64,000 nt of DNA, taken from contig NZ_JAUMZU010000014.1 of the NCBI RefSeq assembly GCF_030527965.1, forward strand, positions 16,724 to 80,723, in the 5' to 3' direction. Positions within the stretch are counted from its first letter, which is position 1. Each line of letters begins with the position of its first letter. Source of the DNA: Neisseria sp. (GTDB taxonomy: Bacteria > Pseudomonadota > Gammaproteobacteria > Burkholderiales > Neisseriaceae). The notes beneath the pieces were generated by a model. The model was given only the letters and a program-made list of their open reading frames with translations. It was not told the DNA's origin and did no database searches. Below, one piece after another: positions 1 through 8,647 of this stretch. Position numbers and translations under genes: made by a program.

Positions 1-381
1 GGTAACGCCGATAAGCAACGGGCGGTGTGCCGAGCCGGCGACGGCTTCGGCTGCGGCCTCCATCATGCGTCTGCCGCCCGAAACGTGCATGTCGACCATC
101 CATACGCCCATTTCGGCAGCCACTTTGCAGGCTTGTGCTACTGTGTTGGGAATGTCGTGGTATTTTAAGTCGAGAAACAGTTTGAAGCCTTGGCTGATTA
201 ATGATTCGGCCAAACTTCTGCCAGTGGCGGTAAACAATTCTTTGCCGATTTTGAGCTGGCACAGGCTGGGATCAAGCCGGCGGACGAAGGCCAGCGTTTC
301 TTGACTATTGGGAAAATCAAGCGCCACGATGACGGGCCGGTCTGGCGAGGGGGCGGAAAAGTCGGTAACAAGCGGGTTCAT
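1..381 (-). CDS. pyrF: Orotidine 5'-phosphate decarboxylase, 5' part (runs off the window)
   Basis: Catalyses decarboxylation of OMP to UMP, the last step of de novo pyrimidine synthesis, in the cytosol. Reading leftwards from the ATG at 381 gives 127 codons without a stop to the window edge. The N-terminal beta-strand VALDFPN and the catalytic signature [10 protein letters not shown] (Asp71, Lys73, Asp76) are diagnostic of the family, which usually has about 230-245 residues, so roughly the last half is missing. It lies downstream of, and on the same strand as, the DMP19-like gene, with a 25-base gap that makes co-transcription plausible. pyrC lies in the same window but 60 kb away. Confidence 0.95.
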   Translation of the reverse strand, partial: MNPLVTDFSAPSPDRPVIVALDFPNSQETLAFVRRLDPSLCQLKIGKELFTATGRSLAESLISQGFKLFLDLKYHDIPNTVAQACKVAAEMGVWMVDMHVSGGRRMMEAAAEAVAGSAHRPLLIGVT

Positions 382-406
382 AAGGTTTCCAGAGTAATCA
401 AAATGT

Positions 407-898
407 TCAGACAGGCATTTGGTCGAATTTTTCGGGGTGCGCGGCAATGTAATCGGCGGCAGTGGCTCTGTCGTTTTCGGCGCAATCGTAATAGGCGGCA
501 TCCAACTCTTCAAAGTCGGGAAATTGCCGGCGCAGGTCGTCCGGATTCGCGCCTTCGCTGCTCAGGCGCTCGATTTCGCTGCCGTGCTTTTGATAAAGCG
601 CTTTGGCCTGTTCGAGAATTTTCGGAGTAGGCTTGATTTTCCAACGGCGCAGGCTGTCGGCCAGCGGATTGAGCAATACATATTCGCCGTAGCCCGAAGC
701 GATGAGTTGGACAAAGCCGCCTTCTTCCACTTGGCTGTCGAGGTAAACGTAGGCCATCAACGTGTGTTGCTCGTCGGTCAGTAGGTCGGCGGCGCTATCG
801 CCGAGGGTTTCCAAACAGGCAAAGTAGGTGTCGGCCAGCGTGTAGAGGAATTGTTGCGGCGTATCGTAGGATTGCGGGTTTAAATCGGGTTTCATCAT
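407..898 (-). CDS. DMP19-like / DUF4375 family acidic protein
   Basis: 163 residues, highly acidic (29 Asp/Glu against 13 Lys/Arg by my count). The pattern [28 protein letters not shown] followed by GYGEYV is typical of the DUF4375/DMP19 family. The founding Neisseria member is reported as a dimeric DNA-mimic protein that binds and relieves a transcription repressor. That role is established for DMP19 but only inferred here, and other DUF4375 members have no known function. The start used is the first of two ATGs (MMKPDL); the second is equally possible. The gene sits between lapB and pyrF, separated from lapB by an inverted uptake-sequence hairpin, so it may be only partly co-transcribed with the lap genes. 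Confidence 0.7.
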   Translation of the reverse strand: MMKPDLNPQSYDTPQQFLYTLADTYFACLETLGDSAADLLTDEQHTLMAYVYLDSQVEEGGFVQLIASGYGEYVLLNPLADSLRRWKIKPTPKILEQAKALYQKHGSEIERLSSEGANPDDLRRQFPDFEELDAAYYDCAENDRATAADYIAAHPEKFDQMPV

Positions 899-914
899 TG
901 GGCGTTAAAAAAGT

Positions 915-943
915 TTTCAGACAGGCTTGAAGCCTGTCTGAAA
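915..943. terminator. Inverted DUS hairpin between lapB and the DMP19-like gene
   Basis: TTTCAGACAGGCT is followed within three bases by its complement AGCCTGTCTGAAA, giving a 13-bp stem just after the lapB stop codon. It is likely a terminator or attenuator that also supplies two uptake sequences. Confidence 0.6.
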
Positions 944-945
944 GG

Positions 946-2118
946 TCAGACTTCGATTTTGTTGGGCGTGAAGGTTTCCCATTTGTTGCAAGCGGGGCAG
1001 TGCCAGAAATAAGCCTGAGACTTAAAATGGCAGTTGCGGCAGCGGTACATCCAGTTTTTTTGCAGCTGGCGCCCGATAACGCCGCGTATCATGTCGGCAT
1101 CGGTTTTCAAGGCCGGGTTCAGACTGCTGATTTGCAGGCCGAGCAAACGGTATACGCCGTTTAAATCGGGCTTGCGGCGTACGATTTCAACAGCGGTTTC
1201 GTTGGCGGTTTTTTCGCCTTTGAGCAGCAGCAATTTGTCGTAAATCACGTTAATCAGGTCGATTTGCGGAAATGCCTCGGTGTAGCCGATTAATACGTTC
1301 AATCCTTCTTCCGGTTTGCCGAGCGCGTCGTAAGCGTCGTAGAGGCGTTCGCCGACCATGCTCAGATAGGCGTGGTTTTGTTTCTCAATGGCGGTGTAGG
1401 CGTCGATGGCGGCGCGGTAGTTGCCTTGCTTGAATTCAATGTCGCCTAAAATCATGTTGGCGCGGGTACATTTGGAATTGGCTTCCAGAGCGGTTTGGGT
1501 GTATTGGCGGGCACTTTCAAAATCGGATTTGAACAAGGCTGCTTGTGCCATTTCGCAATAAAACTGCGCGATTTCAAACTGGTAGGTTAATTCGTCGTGG
1601 CTGAGCAGTTTGGCCATATTGATGGCTTTTTCCCAGTCGCGGTCTTGTTGATAGATGTTCAGCAGTACTTCGCGTGCTTCTTTCGCCATATTGCCTGTCT
1701 GCAATTCGAGAAAAATCTGCTCGGCGCGGTCGACCAGCCCTGCGCTTTGGTAATCTTGCCCCAGTTCAAACAAAACTCGCGCACGTTTTCCACCTACGGT
1801 ATCCGGCGATTGGATTAAGGCTTTGTGCATGGCGACGGCTTTGTCGTTTTCACCGCGAATGCGGTAGAGTTTGCCTAGCGTCAGGCTTAAGTCGTAAGAG
1901 TCGGCAGGGCGCAGCTCCACTACTTCGGCCAGATTGCGTGCGGCTTTGCTGGTGTTGCGGTCAACCAGTGCGTCCAAGCTTTTGTAAAAACCGGCCGGCA
2001 CGCTTTTGGCATGGCGCAGTACGGTTTTCATGTCTATACGGGCGGCAAACCAGCCCATGGCGAAAAAGACCGGCAGCAAAACAATCGGTATCAGCCAAAT
2101 CCAAGTTTCTGTTTCCAT
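946..2118 (-). CDS. lapB: LPS assembly protein B, TPR and rubredoxin-like
   Basis: Inner-membrane-anchored adaptor (YciM) that in enterobacteria promotes FtsH-mediated turnover of LpxC and so balances LPS with phospholipid synthesis. The 390-residue length matches the family. Visible parts are one N-terminal membrane segment (about residues 6-26), a run of tetratricopeptide repeats, and a C-terminal rubredoxin-type metal site of two CxxC pairs (Cys360/363 and Cys374/377). Its start codon abuts the lapA stop codon with no gap, so the two form an operon as in other beta- and gammaproteobacteria. Whether LpxC control works the same way in Neisseria is inference. Confidence 0.93.
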   Translation of the reverse strand: METETWIWLIPIVLLPVFFAMGWFAARIDMKTVLRHAKSVPAGFYKSLDALVDRNTSKAARNLAEVVELRPADSYDLSLTLGKLYRIRGENDKAVAMHKALIQSPDTVGGKRARVLFELGQDYQSAGLVDRAEQIFLELQTGNMAKEAREVLLNIYQQDRDWEKAINMAKLLSHDELTYQFEIAQFYCEMAQAALFKSDFESARQYTQTALEANSKCTRANMILGDIEFKQGNYRAAIDAYTAIEKQNHAYLSMVGERLYDAYDALGKPEEGLNVLIGYTEAFPQIDLINVIYDKLLLLKGEKTANETAVEIVRRKPDLNGVYRLLGLQISSLNPALKTDADMIRGVIGRQLQKNWMYRCRNCHFKSQAYFWHCPACNKWETFTPNKIEV

Positions 2119-2457
2119 TTATTTAACCGCTGCTTTCTCCGCTTTGGCCGGTACGGTTGCCGGTGAGGGCTGGTGGGTGGGCGTGTTTAAATCTTGGGCA
2201 CTCATGCGGGCTGTTTTTTCCACTTCGCGACGCAGCCGGTTGTTTTCGCTGCGCAGGCGCAACAGGCGGCCGAACATGGCGAAAACGCCGAAGATGGCGC
2301 CGATAAGAAACGCACCGAACAATACGGCAATCAGCGGCAAATTAATCTGTTCGGTCGGCAGGTAGAAGAACGGTACGGTTTGCAGATTGCTGATGGCTAG
2401 AATCAGAAAAACAAGAAGAATCAGAATTTTAATAAGCAGATAAACAAATTTCATCAA
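2119..2457 (-). CDS. lapA: LPS assembly protein A (DUF1049)
   Basis: Small inner-membrane protein of 112 residues with two hydrophobic segments: residues about 3-22, rich in Leu/Ile/Val, and about 42-64, containing GAFLIGAIFGVFAMFGRLL. A charged coiled-coil-like stretch (RLRSENNRLRREVEK) follows, then a Pro/Ala-rich tail. This is the DUF1049/LapA layout. LapA works with LapB in tuning LPS synthesis. It is the first gene of the lapA-lapB pair and is transcribed leftwards. The gene to its right is divergent, so promoters for both must lie in 2458-2607. Confidence 0.9.
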   Translation of the reverse strand: MMKFVYLLIKILILLVFLILAISNLQTVPFFYLPTEQINLPLIAVLFGAFLIGAIFGVFAMFGRLLRLRSENNRLRREVEKTARMSAQDLNTPTHQPSPATVPAKAEKAAVK

Positions 2458-2607
2458 GTACTCCGAGTATAAGGTTGGTGCTTTTTGCCGTTAGTTTAAA
2501 CGATTTAAGGGTTTCATACGACCTTTAACGCCTTTTCTTGCCATACACAAGCGCATACTTATGTCGTACAATAACCGCCATAAAACCAAATGATAAGGAA
2601 GCAAACC

Positions 2608-2796
2608 ATGAGCGAAAACCGCGAGCCTGTTATTATCACGCCACATGATCTGCCGCTGCACTGTTCGGGCCCGAAACATGAAACTTGGAACGGCCATCCG
2701 CGCGTGTTCCTGCCGATTCAATCCAACGGTACGGTGGAATGCCCTTATTGCGGCACAGTGTATCGGCTTGAGGGTGAAATCAAAGGCCATCACTAA
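2608..2796 (+). CDS. Small zinc-ribbon protein (zf-CHCC family)
   Basis: 62 residues. The C-terminal half carries GTVECPYCGTVYRLEG, a CxxC knuckle of the zf-CHCC family, whose eukaryotic relative is the NDUFS6 subunit of complex I. His and Cys residues upstream (HDLPLHCSGP) would complete a metal site. An in-frame ATG lies six codons upstream, but the later ATG is preferred because AGGAA lies 7 bases before it. The cellular role of the bacterial proteins is not known. It is followed by a strong DUS hairpin, so it is probably monocistronic. Confidence 0.8.
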   Translation: MSENREPVIITPHDLPLHCSGPKHETWNGHPRVFLPIQSNGTVECPYCGTVYRLEGEIKGHH

Positions 2797-2823
2797 ATTT
2801 TTCCAATCTAATCGAAAACAGAT

Positions 2824-2857
2824 AATGCCTGTCTGAAAACGTTTTCAGACAGGCATT
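2824..2857. terminator. Perfect DUS palindrome
   Basis: Two 17-base arms built on AATGCCTGTCTGAAAAC and its complement meet with no spacer between the zinc-ribbon gene and waaF. It forms a strong cruciform/hairpin and likely terminates the small upstream gene. Confidence 0.7.
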
Positions 2858-2905
2858 CGGGTATGTTGGTTGCCGGCATACCGTAAGGCTTTCTGACCCA
2901 CCGCC

Positions 2906-3913
2906 ATGTCTAAAAAAATCCTGATTATTTCGCCCAGCTGGATAGGCGACTGTGTGATGACGCAGCCGCTTTACCGCCGCTTGCACACGCTTTATCCCGG
3001 TTGCGTGATTGATGTGTTTGCACCCAAATGGTCGATGGCCGTATTCGAACGCATGCCTGAAGTGAACCGCGTGATTGAGAATCCTTTCGGGCACGGAGCA
3101 TTGCGCTTGAAAGAGCGCTGGCGCAGTGGCAGAGCATTGGGAAAGCAAGGCTATGATCAAGTTATCGTATTGCCAGGCTCGCTCAAGTCGGCCCTGATTG
3201 CCGCGGCCAGCGGCATCAGACAACGTACCGGTTATGTAGGCGAATCGCGCTATTTTCTGCTCAACGATATCCGAAAACTCGATAAAGACCGCCTGCCTTT
3301 GATGGTTGATCGCTATACCGCGCTGGCGTATCCCTCGCAACAAGCGTTTAACGGTCATTCCGACAATCCGCGTTTTCATATTGATGCGGCCAGCCAGCAA
3401 ACCGCCTTGGCCAAGCATCATCTGGATACCGGCAAGCCGATTATCGCGTTTTGCCCCGGCGCCGAATACGGCCCTGCCAAACGCTGGCCCCCCGCTCATT
3501 TTGCCGAGTTGGCTTGCCGTTATGCCGAGGCAGGCTGGCAAATCTGGATTTTCGGCTCGCAGAAAGATTTCGAAATTGCCGAAGAAATCAATACGCTTGC
3601 CGGAGGGTTCTGCACTAATCTTTGCGGCAAAACCAGCTTGTCGGAAGCCATTGATCTGCTTGCCTGCGCCGATACGGTTGTGTGCAACGACAGCGGATTG
3701 ATGCACCTTGCCGCCGCACTTGGGCGCAAATTGATGGCCATATACGGTTCATCGAGCCCCGACCATACGCCGCCTTTGAGCGAACAAGCGAAAATCATCA
3801 GCCTGCATCTTGAATGTTCTCCCTGTTTCAAACGCGAATGTCCGCTCGGGCATACTGATTGTTTGAATAAACTGACGCCTCAAATGGTGTGGGATAAAGC
3901 GCATGAATCCTGA
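2906..3913 (+). CDS. waaF: ADP-heptose:LPS heptosyltransferase II
   Basis: Transfers the second heptose to the lipooligosaccharide inner core on the cytosolic face of the inner membrane. The 335 residues are typical for WaaF (GT9). The opening MSKKILIISPSWIGDCVM matches the family N-terminus, FCPGAEYGPAKRWP marks the start of the nucleotide-sugar domain, and CNDSGLMHLAAALG is the GT9 donor-binding signature. The ending with several Cys (CSPCFKRECPLGHTDCL) is also usual for WaaF. It stands alone between two DUS hairpins, so it is probably its own unit. A 308-residue open frame on the opposite strand is a shadow. Confidence 0.95.
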   Translation: MSKKILIISPSWIGDCVMTQPLYRRLHTLYPGCVIDVFAPKWSMAVFERMPEVNRVIENPFGHGALRLKERWRSGRALGKQGYDQVIVLPGSLKSALIAAASGIRQRTGYVGESRYFLLNDIRKLDKDRLPLMVDRYTALAYPSQQAFNGHSDNPRFHIDAASQQTALAKHHLDTGKPIIAFCPGAEYGPAKRWPPAHFAELACRYAEAGWQIWIFGSQKDFEIAEEINTLAGGFCTNLCGKTSLSEAIDLLACADTVVCNDSGLMHLAAALGRKLMAIYGSSSPDHTPPLSEQAKIISLHLECSPCFKRECPLGHTDCLNKLTPQMVWDKAHES

Positions 3914-4020
3914 AGGCGGCGGGCTGATTGAAATCAGTTGATTATTTATTTGGGTTTAAACATCAATCGGATTCCCGTTGGCAAGTGAGGGAATGAATGT
4001 TGAGAAACCCGCTTGCATAG

Positions 4021-4054
4021 AATGCCTGTCTGAAAACATATTCAGACAGGCATT
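4021..4054. terminator. DUS hairpin between convergent waaF and comP
   Basis: AATGCCTGTCTGAA and its complement (14-bp stem) are separated by six bases. It serves both convergent genes. Confidence 0.75.
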
Positions 4055-4105
4055 GTTTATTCCTTTGTTGTCTGAATCGAATAAAGTTGTAAGCCGATTT
4101 CATTT

Positions 4106-4570
4106 TCAATGAACGACGGTGCATTGCTTGTCCGTGCCGTTGGCAGCGGAAAAAAAGGCGCTATCGTCGCATACGCTGCTGCTCGACTCACAAACAATGA
4201 TTTGATGAGCCTCGTTGATTTTCACAACCCGCGATTCCTGCGTTTTATCCAGTGCAACAGCTTTAAGGGTAAACTTTTCAGTATTGGCGCCTCGGGCGTT
4301 GCCTTGAGGCTTGATGCAAAAATGGTGGGTGGCGCTAACGGGCAGTTCGGGCCATGTGGTGGAAGTTTGTTTGAACGAGCGATGTTGGGTGTAAAACTGC
4401 GCCATAAAGCGGGCGTTGCCGATTAAAATGCCTTGTGCTTCTTTCAGCCTGGCATTGTTGATGTAGCTTGTGTAGGCAGGATAGGCAAGCAGCGCGAGTA
4501 TGCAGAATACGGCAAGTGTGACAAGCATTTCGGCCAGCGTGAAGCCGGAAGAGAGCAATTTGCTTTGCAT
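4106..4570 (-). CDS. comP: Type IV minor pilin ComP, DNA-uptake-sequence receptor
   Basis: ComP is the surface-exposed minor pilin that binds the genus-specific uptake sequence during transformation. The 154-residue precursor has a short leader ending in Gly9, then FTLAE with Glu at mature position +5, for PilD processing and pilus assembly. The remainder closely resembles what I recall of meningococcal ComP: FKQTSTxWPxLP, then FCI..G.ARG, KFTLKAVALDK, and four Cys (85, 127, 134, 150) able to form the two disulfides of the DNA-binding region. A second minor pilin lies immediately upstream on the same strand. ComP here would have to recognise the TG-type dialect found throughout this window. 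Confidence 0.88.
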   Translation of the reverse strand: MQSKLLSSGFTLAEMLVTLAVFCILALLAYPAYTSYINNARLKEAQGILIGNARFMAQFYTQHRSFKQTSTTWPELPVSATHHFCIKPQGNARGANTEKFTLKAVALDKTQESRVVKINEAHQIIVCESSSSVCDDSAFFSAANGTDKQCTVVH

Positions 4571-4657
4571 AACGGTAATCCGATTATGTGAATATAATAA
4601 TCTTGTTTATAGTTTTGTAAAGCAGTATGCGGAATCAAAGGTTGCTTGTCAAAATAT

Positions 4658-5059
4658 TTATTGCACTTGGCAGTTATCTTGGGCTTCAGACGTGCAAATG
4701 ACCAAGATATTGCTGTCGTCGACTCGCAGAACGCGCTCTTCACCGGAATTGGTCGCCGATTTGGGCAATGCGAGTAAGGTAAAACTATCGGCACTCGGAG
4801 AGCCATCGGCAAATTTAATCTCGAAATAGTTATTATCGTTTTTCAGATTGTTAAAGCCGATAAACGAATGGTTTTGAATATAGAAGCGTTCAAGCTGCTG
4901 CGCATTGTAGAGCAAATCGGCGCGCGCATTTTCTATTCTTGTATCATGAACGTATTTGATGTAAGACGGATAGGCGATGGTGGCGAGAATGCCTAAGATT
5001 AAAACAACAATCAGCATTTCTGCCAATGTAAAGCCGTTTTGTTGGTCGGTGATTTTCAT
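4658..5059 (-). CDS. Type IV minor pilin (PilE/PilX-like)
   Basis: A 133-residue prepilin. The leader ends at Gly9 before FTLAEM, with Glu at mature +5, followed by a 20-residue hydrophobic helix and YPSYIKYV, the classical pilin N-terminal helix. Cys122 and Cys130 near the end would close a small D-region loop. It is more similar in layout to a non-core minor pilin than to the major pilin, but I cannot assign it to PilX, PilV or another named group. It lies 87 bases upstream of comP on the same strand with no visible terminator, so they may be co-expressed and work in the same DNA-uptake pilus. Confidence 0.8.
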   Translation of the reverse strand: MKITDQQNGFTLAEMLIVVLILGILATIAYPSYIKYVHDTRIENARADLLYNAQQLERFYIQNHSFIGFNNLKNDNNYFEIKFADGSPSADSFTLLALPKSATNSGEERVLRVDDSNILVICTSEAQDNCQVQ

Positions 5060-5433
5060 AATGTTTTAATTTGTAATGTAATTGTGTTTTTCATTTAAGA
5101 AAAAGCATGTTGGAAATGCCTTTTCTTTGCCCGTTTGCATGATATTGGAAAATATGGAGAATTATATCGTTATTCTTGGTCTAACAGGTGTGAAATCAGA
5201 CTGCCGGATGAAAATATTTGTTTTGGTTTTGGTTTTGGGCTGTTTTTTATAGGTTAAGCAATTGTTTTGTTATGGAAATTGATTAAAGCAGGTTGTGTTG
5301 TGTAAAGCCGGAGAAAGATTCTGTTGAGAAAACAGGGTATTGTTGAGAAAAAAGGCTTTTCATGCTTGGCGGGTAAGGTGGCATACAGTAAACTTCGCTG
5401 CGATTTTAAACATACAACAGAGTATTTTTAATT
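5060..5433. other. 374-base intergenic region between the minor pilin and macA
   Basis: AT-rich divergent regulatory region. It contains two direct copies of TGTTGAGAAAA (5322-5332 and 5341-5351), a TTTTGG-rich low-complexity stretch near 5220-5240, and no convincing gene. A 14-codon hydrophobic frame at 5208-5252 has no ribosome-binding site. Confidence 0.6.
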
Positions 5434-6612
5434 ATGAAAAAAACCATCAAATGGGTTGTTATTCCGGTTGCGCTGGCTGTAGCGGCTTATGCCGGATGGA
5501 CTTACCTGAAACCTCAGGATAAGCCTATTTTTATTACGGAAGCAGTTAAACGCGGCACTCTCAGCCAAACGGTGTCGGCAACGGGTGAATTGACATCTTC
5601 CTCCTTGGTAGAAGTCGGTTCTCAGGCGACAGGGCAGATTAAAAAGCTGTATGTCAAACTGGGGCAGCAAGTTAAAAAAGGCGATTTGATTGCCGAAATC
5701 GATTCCACTTCGCAAAAAAACGAGCTGAACACGCTGAAAGCAAAACTAGATACATTCAAAGCGCAATTGGCGTCGGCCAAAATCGCTTTGAATTCGGCAG
5801 AGAAAAAGTATAAACGCGAAAAAGCGCTCTGGGCGGAAAATGCTACTTCTAAAGAAGATTTGGAAAGTGCGCAAGATGCGTTGGCCGAGGCGAAAGCCAA
5901 AATGACAGAGCTGAGCTCGTCTATTCGGCAGACTCAGATTTCCATCAATACGGCCGAAGCCGATTTGGGCTATACGCGTATTGTCGCGCCCATGAACGGC
6001 ACGGTGGTGGCTTTGCCTGTTGAAGAAGGGCAAACCATCAATGCGGCACAAAGCTCGCCGACGATTATCCAGCTGGCCGATTTGAGCACGATGCTGAATA
6101 AGATGCAAATTGCGGAAGGCGATATCACTAAAGTAAAAAAAGGTCAGAAAATTCAATTTACGATTCTTTCCGAGCCGGATACGCCGATTGACACAACGCT
6201 TGAAAGCATTGATCCGGCGCAAACTACGTTATCAAACAGCAATAGCACAACCACCAGCACGGATAACAGTGAAAGTGCGATTTACTACTACGCGCGCGCA
6301 TTGGTGCCCAATCCGGACGGCAAGCTTTCCATCGGTATGACGACGCAGAACACGGTTTTCATTACCAGCGCTCAGAATGTGCTGACCGTGCCGGCGTTGA
6401 CCGTGAAAAAACGTAACGGCAAGTCATACGTGCAAGTGGTGGGTGCCGATGGCAATGCTCAAGAAAAAGAAATTCAGACAGGCTTGAAAGACAGCGTTGC
6501 GATTGAAGTGAAATCCGGCCTGAAAGAAGGCGATAAAGTGGTGGTGTCTGAAGTCAGTGCCGCAGAGCAGGAGAATCCTGATAATAACCGCCGCGGCGGC
6601 CCGCCGATGTAA
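5434..6612 (+). CDS. macA: MacA-type periplasmic adaptor of a tripartite efflux pump
   Basis: Membrane-fusion protein linking MacB in the inner membrane to an outer-membrane channel. It has 392 residues with a single N-terminal anchor (about 5-22), a biotinyl-lipoyl-like half (LVEVGSQATGQIKKLYVKLGQQVKKGDLIAEID), a long alpha-helical hairpin (about 90-180), the returning lipoyl half (GYTRIVAPMNGTVVALPVEEGQTI), and beta-barrel and membrane-proximal domains ending in a Gly/Pro-rich tail. It opens a three-gene operon with macB 20 bases downstream and a channel gene after that. In Neisseria, MacAB exports macrolides and antimicrobial compounds; the native substrate here is unknown. Confidence 0.93.
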   Translation: MKKTIKWVVIPVALAVAAYAGWTYLKPQDKPIFITEAVKRGTLSQTVSATGELTSSSLVEVGSQATGQIKKLYVKLGQQVKKGDLIAEIDSTSQKNELNTLKAKLDTFKAQLASAKIALNSAEKKYKREKALWAENATSKEDLESAQDALAEAKAKMTELSSSIRQTQISINTAEADLGYTRIVAPMNGTVVALPVEEGQTINAAQSSPTIIQLADLSTMLNKMQIAEGDITKVKKGQKIQFTILSEPDTPIDTTLESIDPAQTTLSNSNSTTTSTDNSESAIYYYARALVPNPDGKLSIGMTTQNTVFITSAQNVLTVPALTVKKRNGKSYVQVVGADGNAQEKEIQTGLKDSVAIEVKSGLKEGDKVVVSEVSAAEQENPDNNRRGGPPM

Positions 6613-6632
6613 GGCGGGGGCGGAGAGTTCCA

Positions 6633-8570
6633 ATGAGTTTGATTGAATGTAAAAACATTAACCGCTATTTCGGTTCCGGCGCCAATCAGGTGCATGTGTT
6701 GAGGGATGTGAATCTGAAAATCGAAAAAGGCGATTTCGTGGCGATTATCGGCCAATCCGGCTCGGGTAAATCAACTTTGATGAACATCTTGGGATGTTTG
6801 GATACACCAAGCTCCGGCTCTTATATGGTCGACGGCACGGAAACGGCCAAAATGAGTGCGGACGATTTAGCCGGCCTGCGGCGCAAGCGATTCGGCTTTA
6901 TTTTTCAACGCTATAATTTGCTGAGCGCTTTGAATGCGCGGGATAACGTGGCACTGCCTTCGGTTTATGCCGGAACGCCGCACAAAGTGCGCAATCAGCG
7001 CGCCGATGCGTTACTGCAACGTTTGGGCTTGGATGGCAAAGAAGACAATAAACCGAGCGAACTGTCGGGCGGGCAGCAGCAGCGGGTGAGTATCGCGCGC
7101 GCGCTGATGAACGGCGGCGAGATTATTCTGGCCGACGAACCAACCGGGGCGCTGGATTCGAAGAGCGGCGAGAATGTGATGGAAATCATCCGCCAGCTTC
7201 ATCAAGAAGGCCATACGGTTATCATGGTAACGCATGATCCCAATATCGCTATGCAGGCTAACCGCGTGATTGAAATCAAAGACGGCTGCATTATTTCAGA
7301 CGAAAGCAAAAACAGCGACATTCCGCCGAGCCAGATTGAGAGCGTTCCCGAGAACAGCTCGTGGCTGTTTCGGAAAGATCAGTTTATCGAATCTTTTAAG
7401 ATGTCGATACAGGCTATCGTGGCGCATAAAATGCGTTCTTTGCTGACCATGCTCGGCATTATTATCGGGATTGCTTCGGTGGTTTCGGTGGTGGCTTTGG
7501 GCCGAGGGTCGCAAGAAAAGATTTTGGAAGACATCAGCGCTTTGGGTACCAATACAATCAGTATTTTCCCGGGCAAGGGCTTCGGCGACCGTTTCAGCGG
7601 AAAAATCAAAACGCTGACGGTTAACGATGCCGAGGTTATCGGCAAGCAGAGTTACGTGTCGAGCGTGACGCCGAGGATTTCTGCCAACAGCACGCTGACT
7701 TATCGCAACACTGATTTGACCGCAGAGCTTTACGGCGTGGGCGAACAGTATTTTGACGTTCGCGGCTTTGAGCTCGATAAAGGGCGGCTGTTTGATAAGG
7801 ATGACGTTAAAGACAATGCTCAGGTTGTGGTGATTGACCAAAACATCAAGAAAAAATTGTTCGGCGACGGTGAAGATCCGCTGGGTAAAACGATTTTGTT
7901 TAAAAAACGGCCTCTGATCATTATCGGCATCGTGAAAGAGCAGAAAAATTCATTTGGCGATTCCGACAGTTTGATGATGTGGTCGCCCTATACGACGGTA
8001 ATGAATCAGATTACGGGTGAGAAATACATCAGCTCCCTTATCGTTAAAATCAGCGACAGCGCCAGCTCGCAGGCTGCGGAGAAGGGCCTGACGGAATTAC
8101 TGATTTCGCGCCACGGTACGGAAGACTTTTTTATGAACAACAGCGACAGCATCAAGCAAACGATCGAAAGTACGGTAGGCACGATGACGCTTTTGATTTC
8201 CAGCATCGCTTTGATTTCGCTGGTGGTCGGCGGTATCGGCGTGATGAATATCATGCTGGTGTCGGTAACCGAGCGTACAAAAGAAATCGGCGTGCGCATG
8301 GCCATCGGCGCGCGGCAGGGCAATATTTTGCAACAGTTTTTGATTGAGGCGATTTTAATCTGCTTAATCGGCGGTTTGGCCGGCATTGTTCTTTCCGGTT
8401 TTATCAGCTTGGTGTTCAATCATTTTGTTGCCGATTTTGCGATGTCTTTCTCCACTATGTCGATTATCGGCGCGGTAGCTTGTTCAACCGCTATCGGTGT
8501 GATATTCGGTTACATTCCGGCCAACCGTGCTTCCAAACTTAACCCAATTGATGCGTTGGCACATGACTAA
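6633..8570 (+). CDS. macB: MacB ABC transporter (ATPase-permease)
   Basis: 645 residues, full family length. The N-terminal ATPase domain has Walker A GQSGSGKST (residues 40-48), signature [15 protein letters not shown] and Walker B ILADEPTGALDS. A linker leads to the first membrane helix (about 267-290), a large periplasmic domain, and three C-terminal helices (about 525-635) with the MacB/FtsX motif MNIMLVSVTERTKEIGVRMAIGA. MacB is a mechanotransmission pump that drives substrate from the periplasm through MacA and the outer-membrane factor rather than across the inner membrane. Start chosen at ATG 6633 with a GGCGGAG-type ribosome site upstream. Confidence 0.96.
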   Translation: MSLIECKNINRYFGSGANQVHVLRDVNLKIEKGDFVAIIGQSGSGKSTLMNILGCLDTPSSGSYMVDGTETAKMSADDLAGLRRKRFGFIFQRYNLLSALNARDNVALPSVYAGTPHKVRNQRADALLQRLGLDGKEDNKPSELSGGQQQRVSIARALMNGGEIILADEPTGALDSKSGENVMEIIRQLHQEGHTVIMVTHDPNIAMQANRVIEIKDGCIISDESKNSDIPPSQIESVPENSSWLFRKDQFIESFKMSIQAIVAHKMRSLLTMLGIIIGIASVVSVVALGRGSQEKILEDISALGTNTISIFPGKGFGDRFSGKIKTLTVNDAEVIGKQSYVSSVTPRISANSTLTYRNTDLTAELYGVGEQYFDVRGFELDKGRLFDKDDVKDNAQVVVIDQNIKKKLFGDGEDPLGKTILFKKRPLIIIGIVKEQKNSFGDSDSLMMWSPYTTVMNQITGEKYISSLIVKISDSASSQAAEKGLTELLISRHGTEDFFMNNSDSIKQTIESTVGTMTLLISSIALISLVVGGIGVMNIMLVSVTERTKEIGVRMAIGARQGNILQQFLIEAILICLIGGLAGIVLSGFISLVFNHFVADFAMSFSTMSIIGAVACSTAIGVIFGYIPANRASKLNPIDALAHD

Positions 8571-8576
8571 CGTCTT

Positions 8577-8617
8577 TTTCAGACAGGCATCGGCTGCAAT
8601 ATGAAGCCTGTCTGAAA
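8577..8617. terminator. DUS inverted pair between macB and the channel gene
   Basis: TTTCAGACAGGC at 8577 and GCCTGTCTGAAA at 8606 pair over 12 bp with a 17-base loop. Its position inside the operon suggests an attenuator that could lower channel-gene transcription relative to macAB. Confidence 0.45.
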
Positions 8618-8647
8618 GCATCCAGCTCATCTGTCATGGATAAATCA

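Noticed and set aside
2780..3706. A 308-codon open frame antisense to waaF
   Set aside because: waaF is unambiguous on the plus strand, and the antisense product has no recognisable domain and no upstream ribosome site.
3971..3994. ATTCCC...GGGAAT inverted repeat resembling a Neisseria dRS3 element
   Set aside because: The spacer is 12 bases rather than the 8 of dRS3, and only one copy was seen in the window, so chance is more likely.
5208..5252. A 14-codon hydrophobic ORF (MKIFVLVLVLGCFL) upstream of macA
   Set aside because: No ribosome-binding site; it arises from a TTTTGG-rich low-complexity run.
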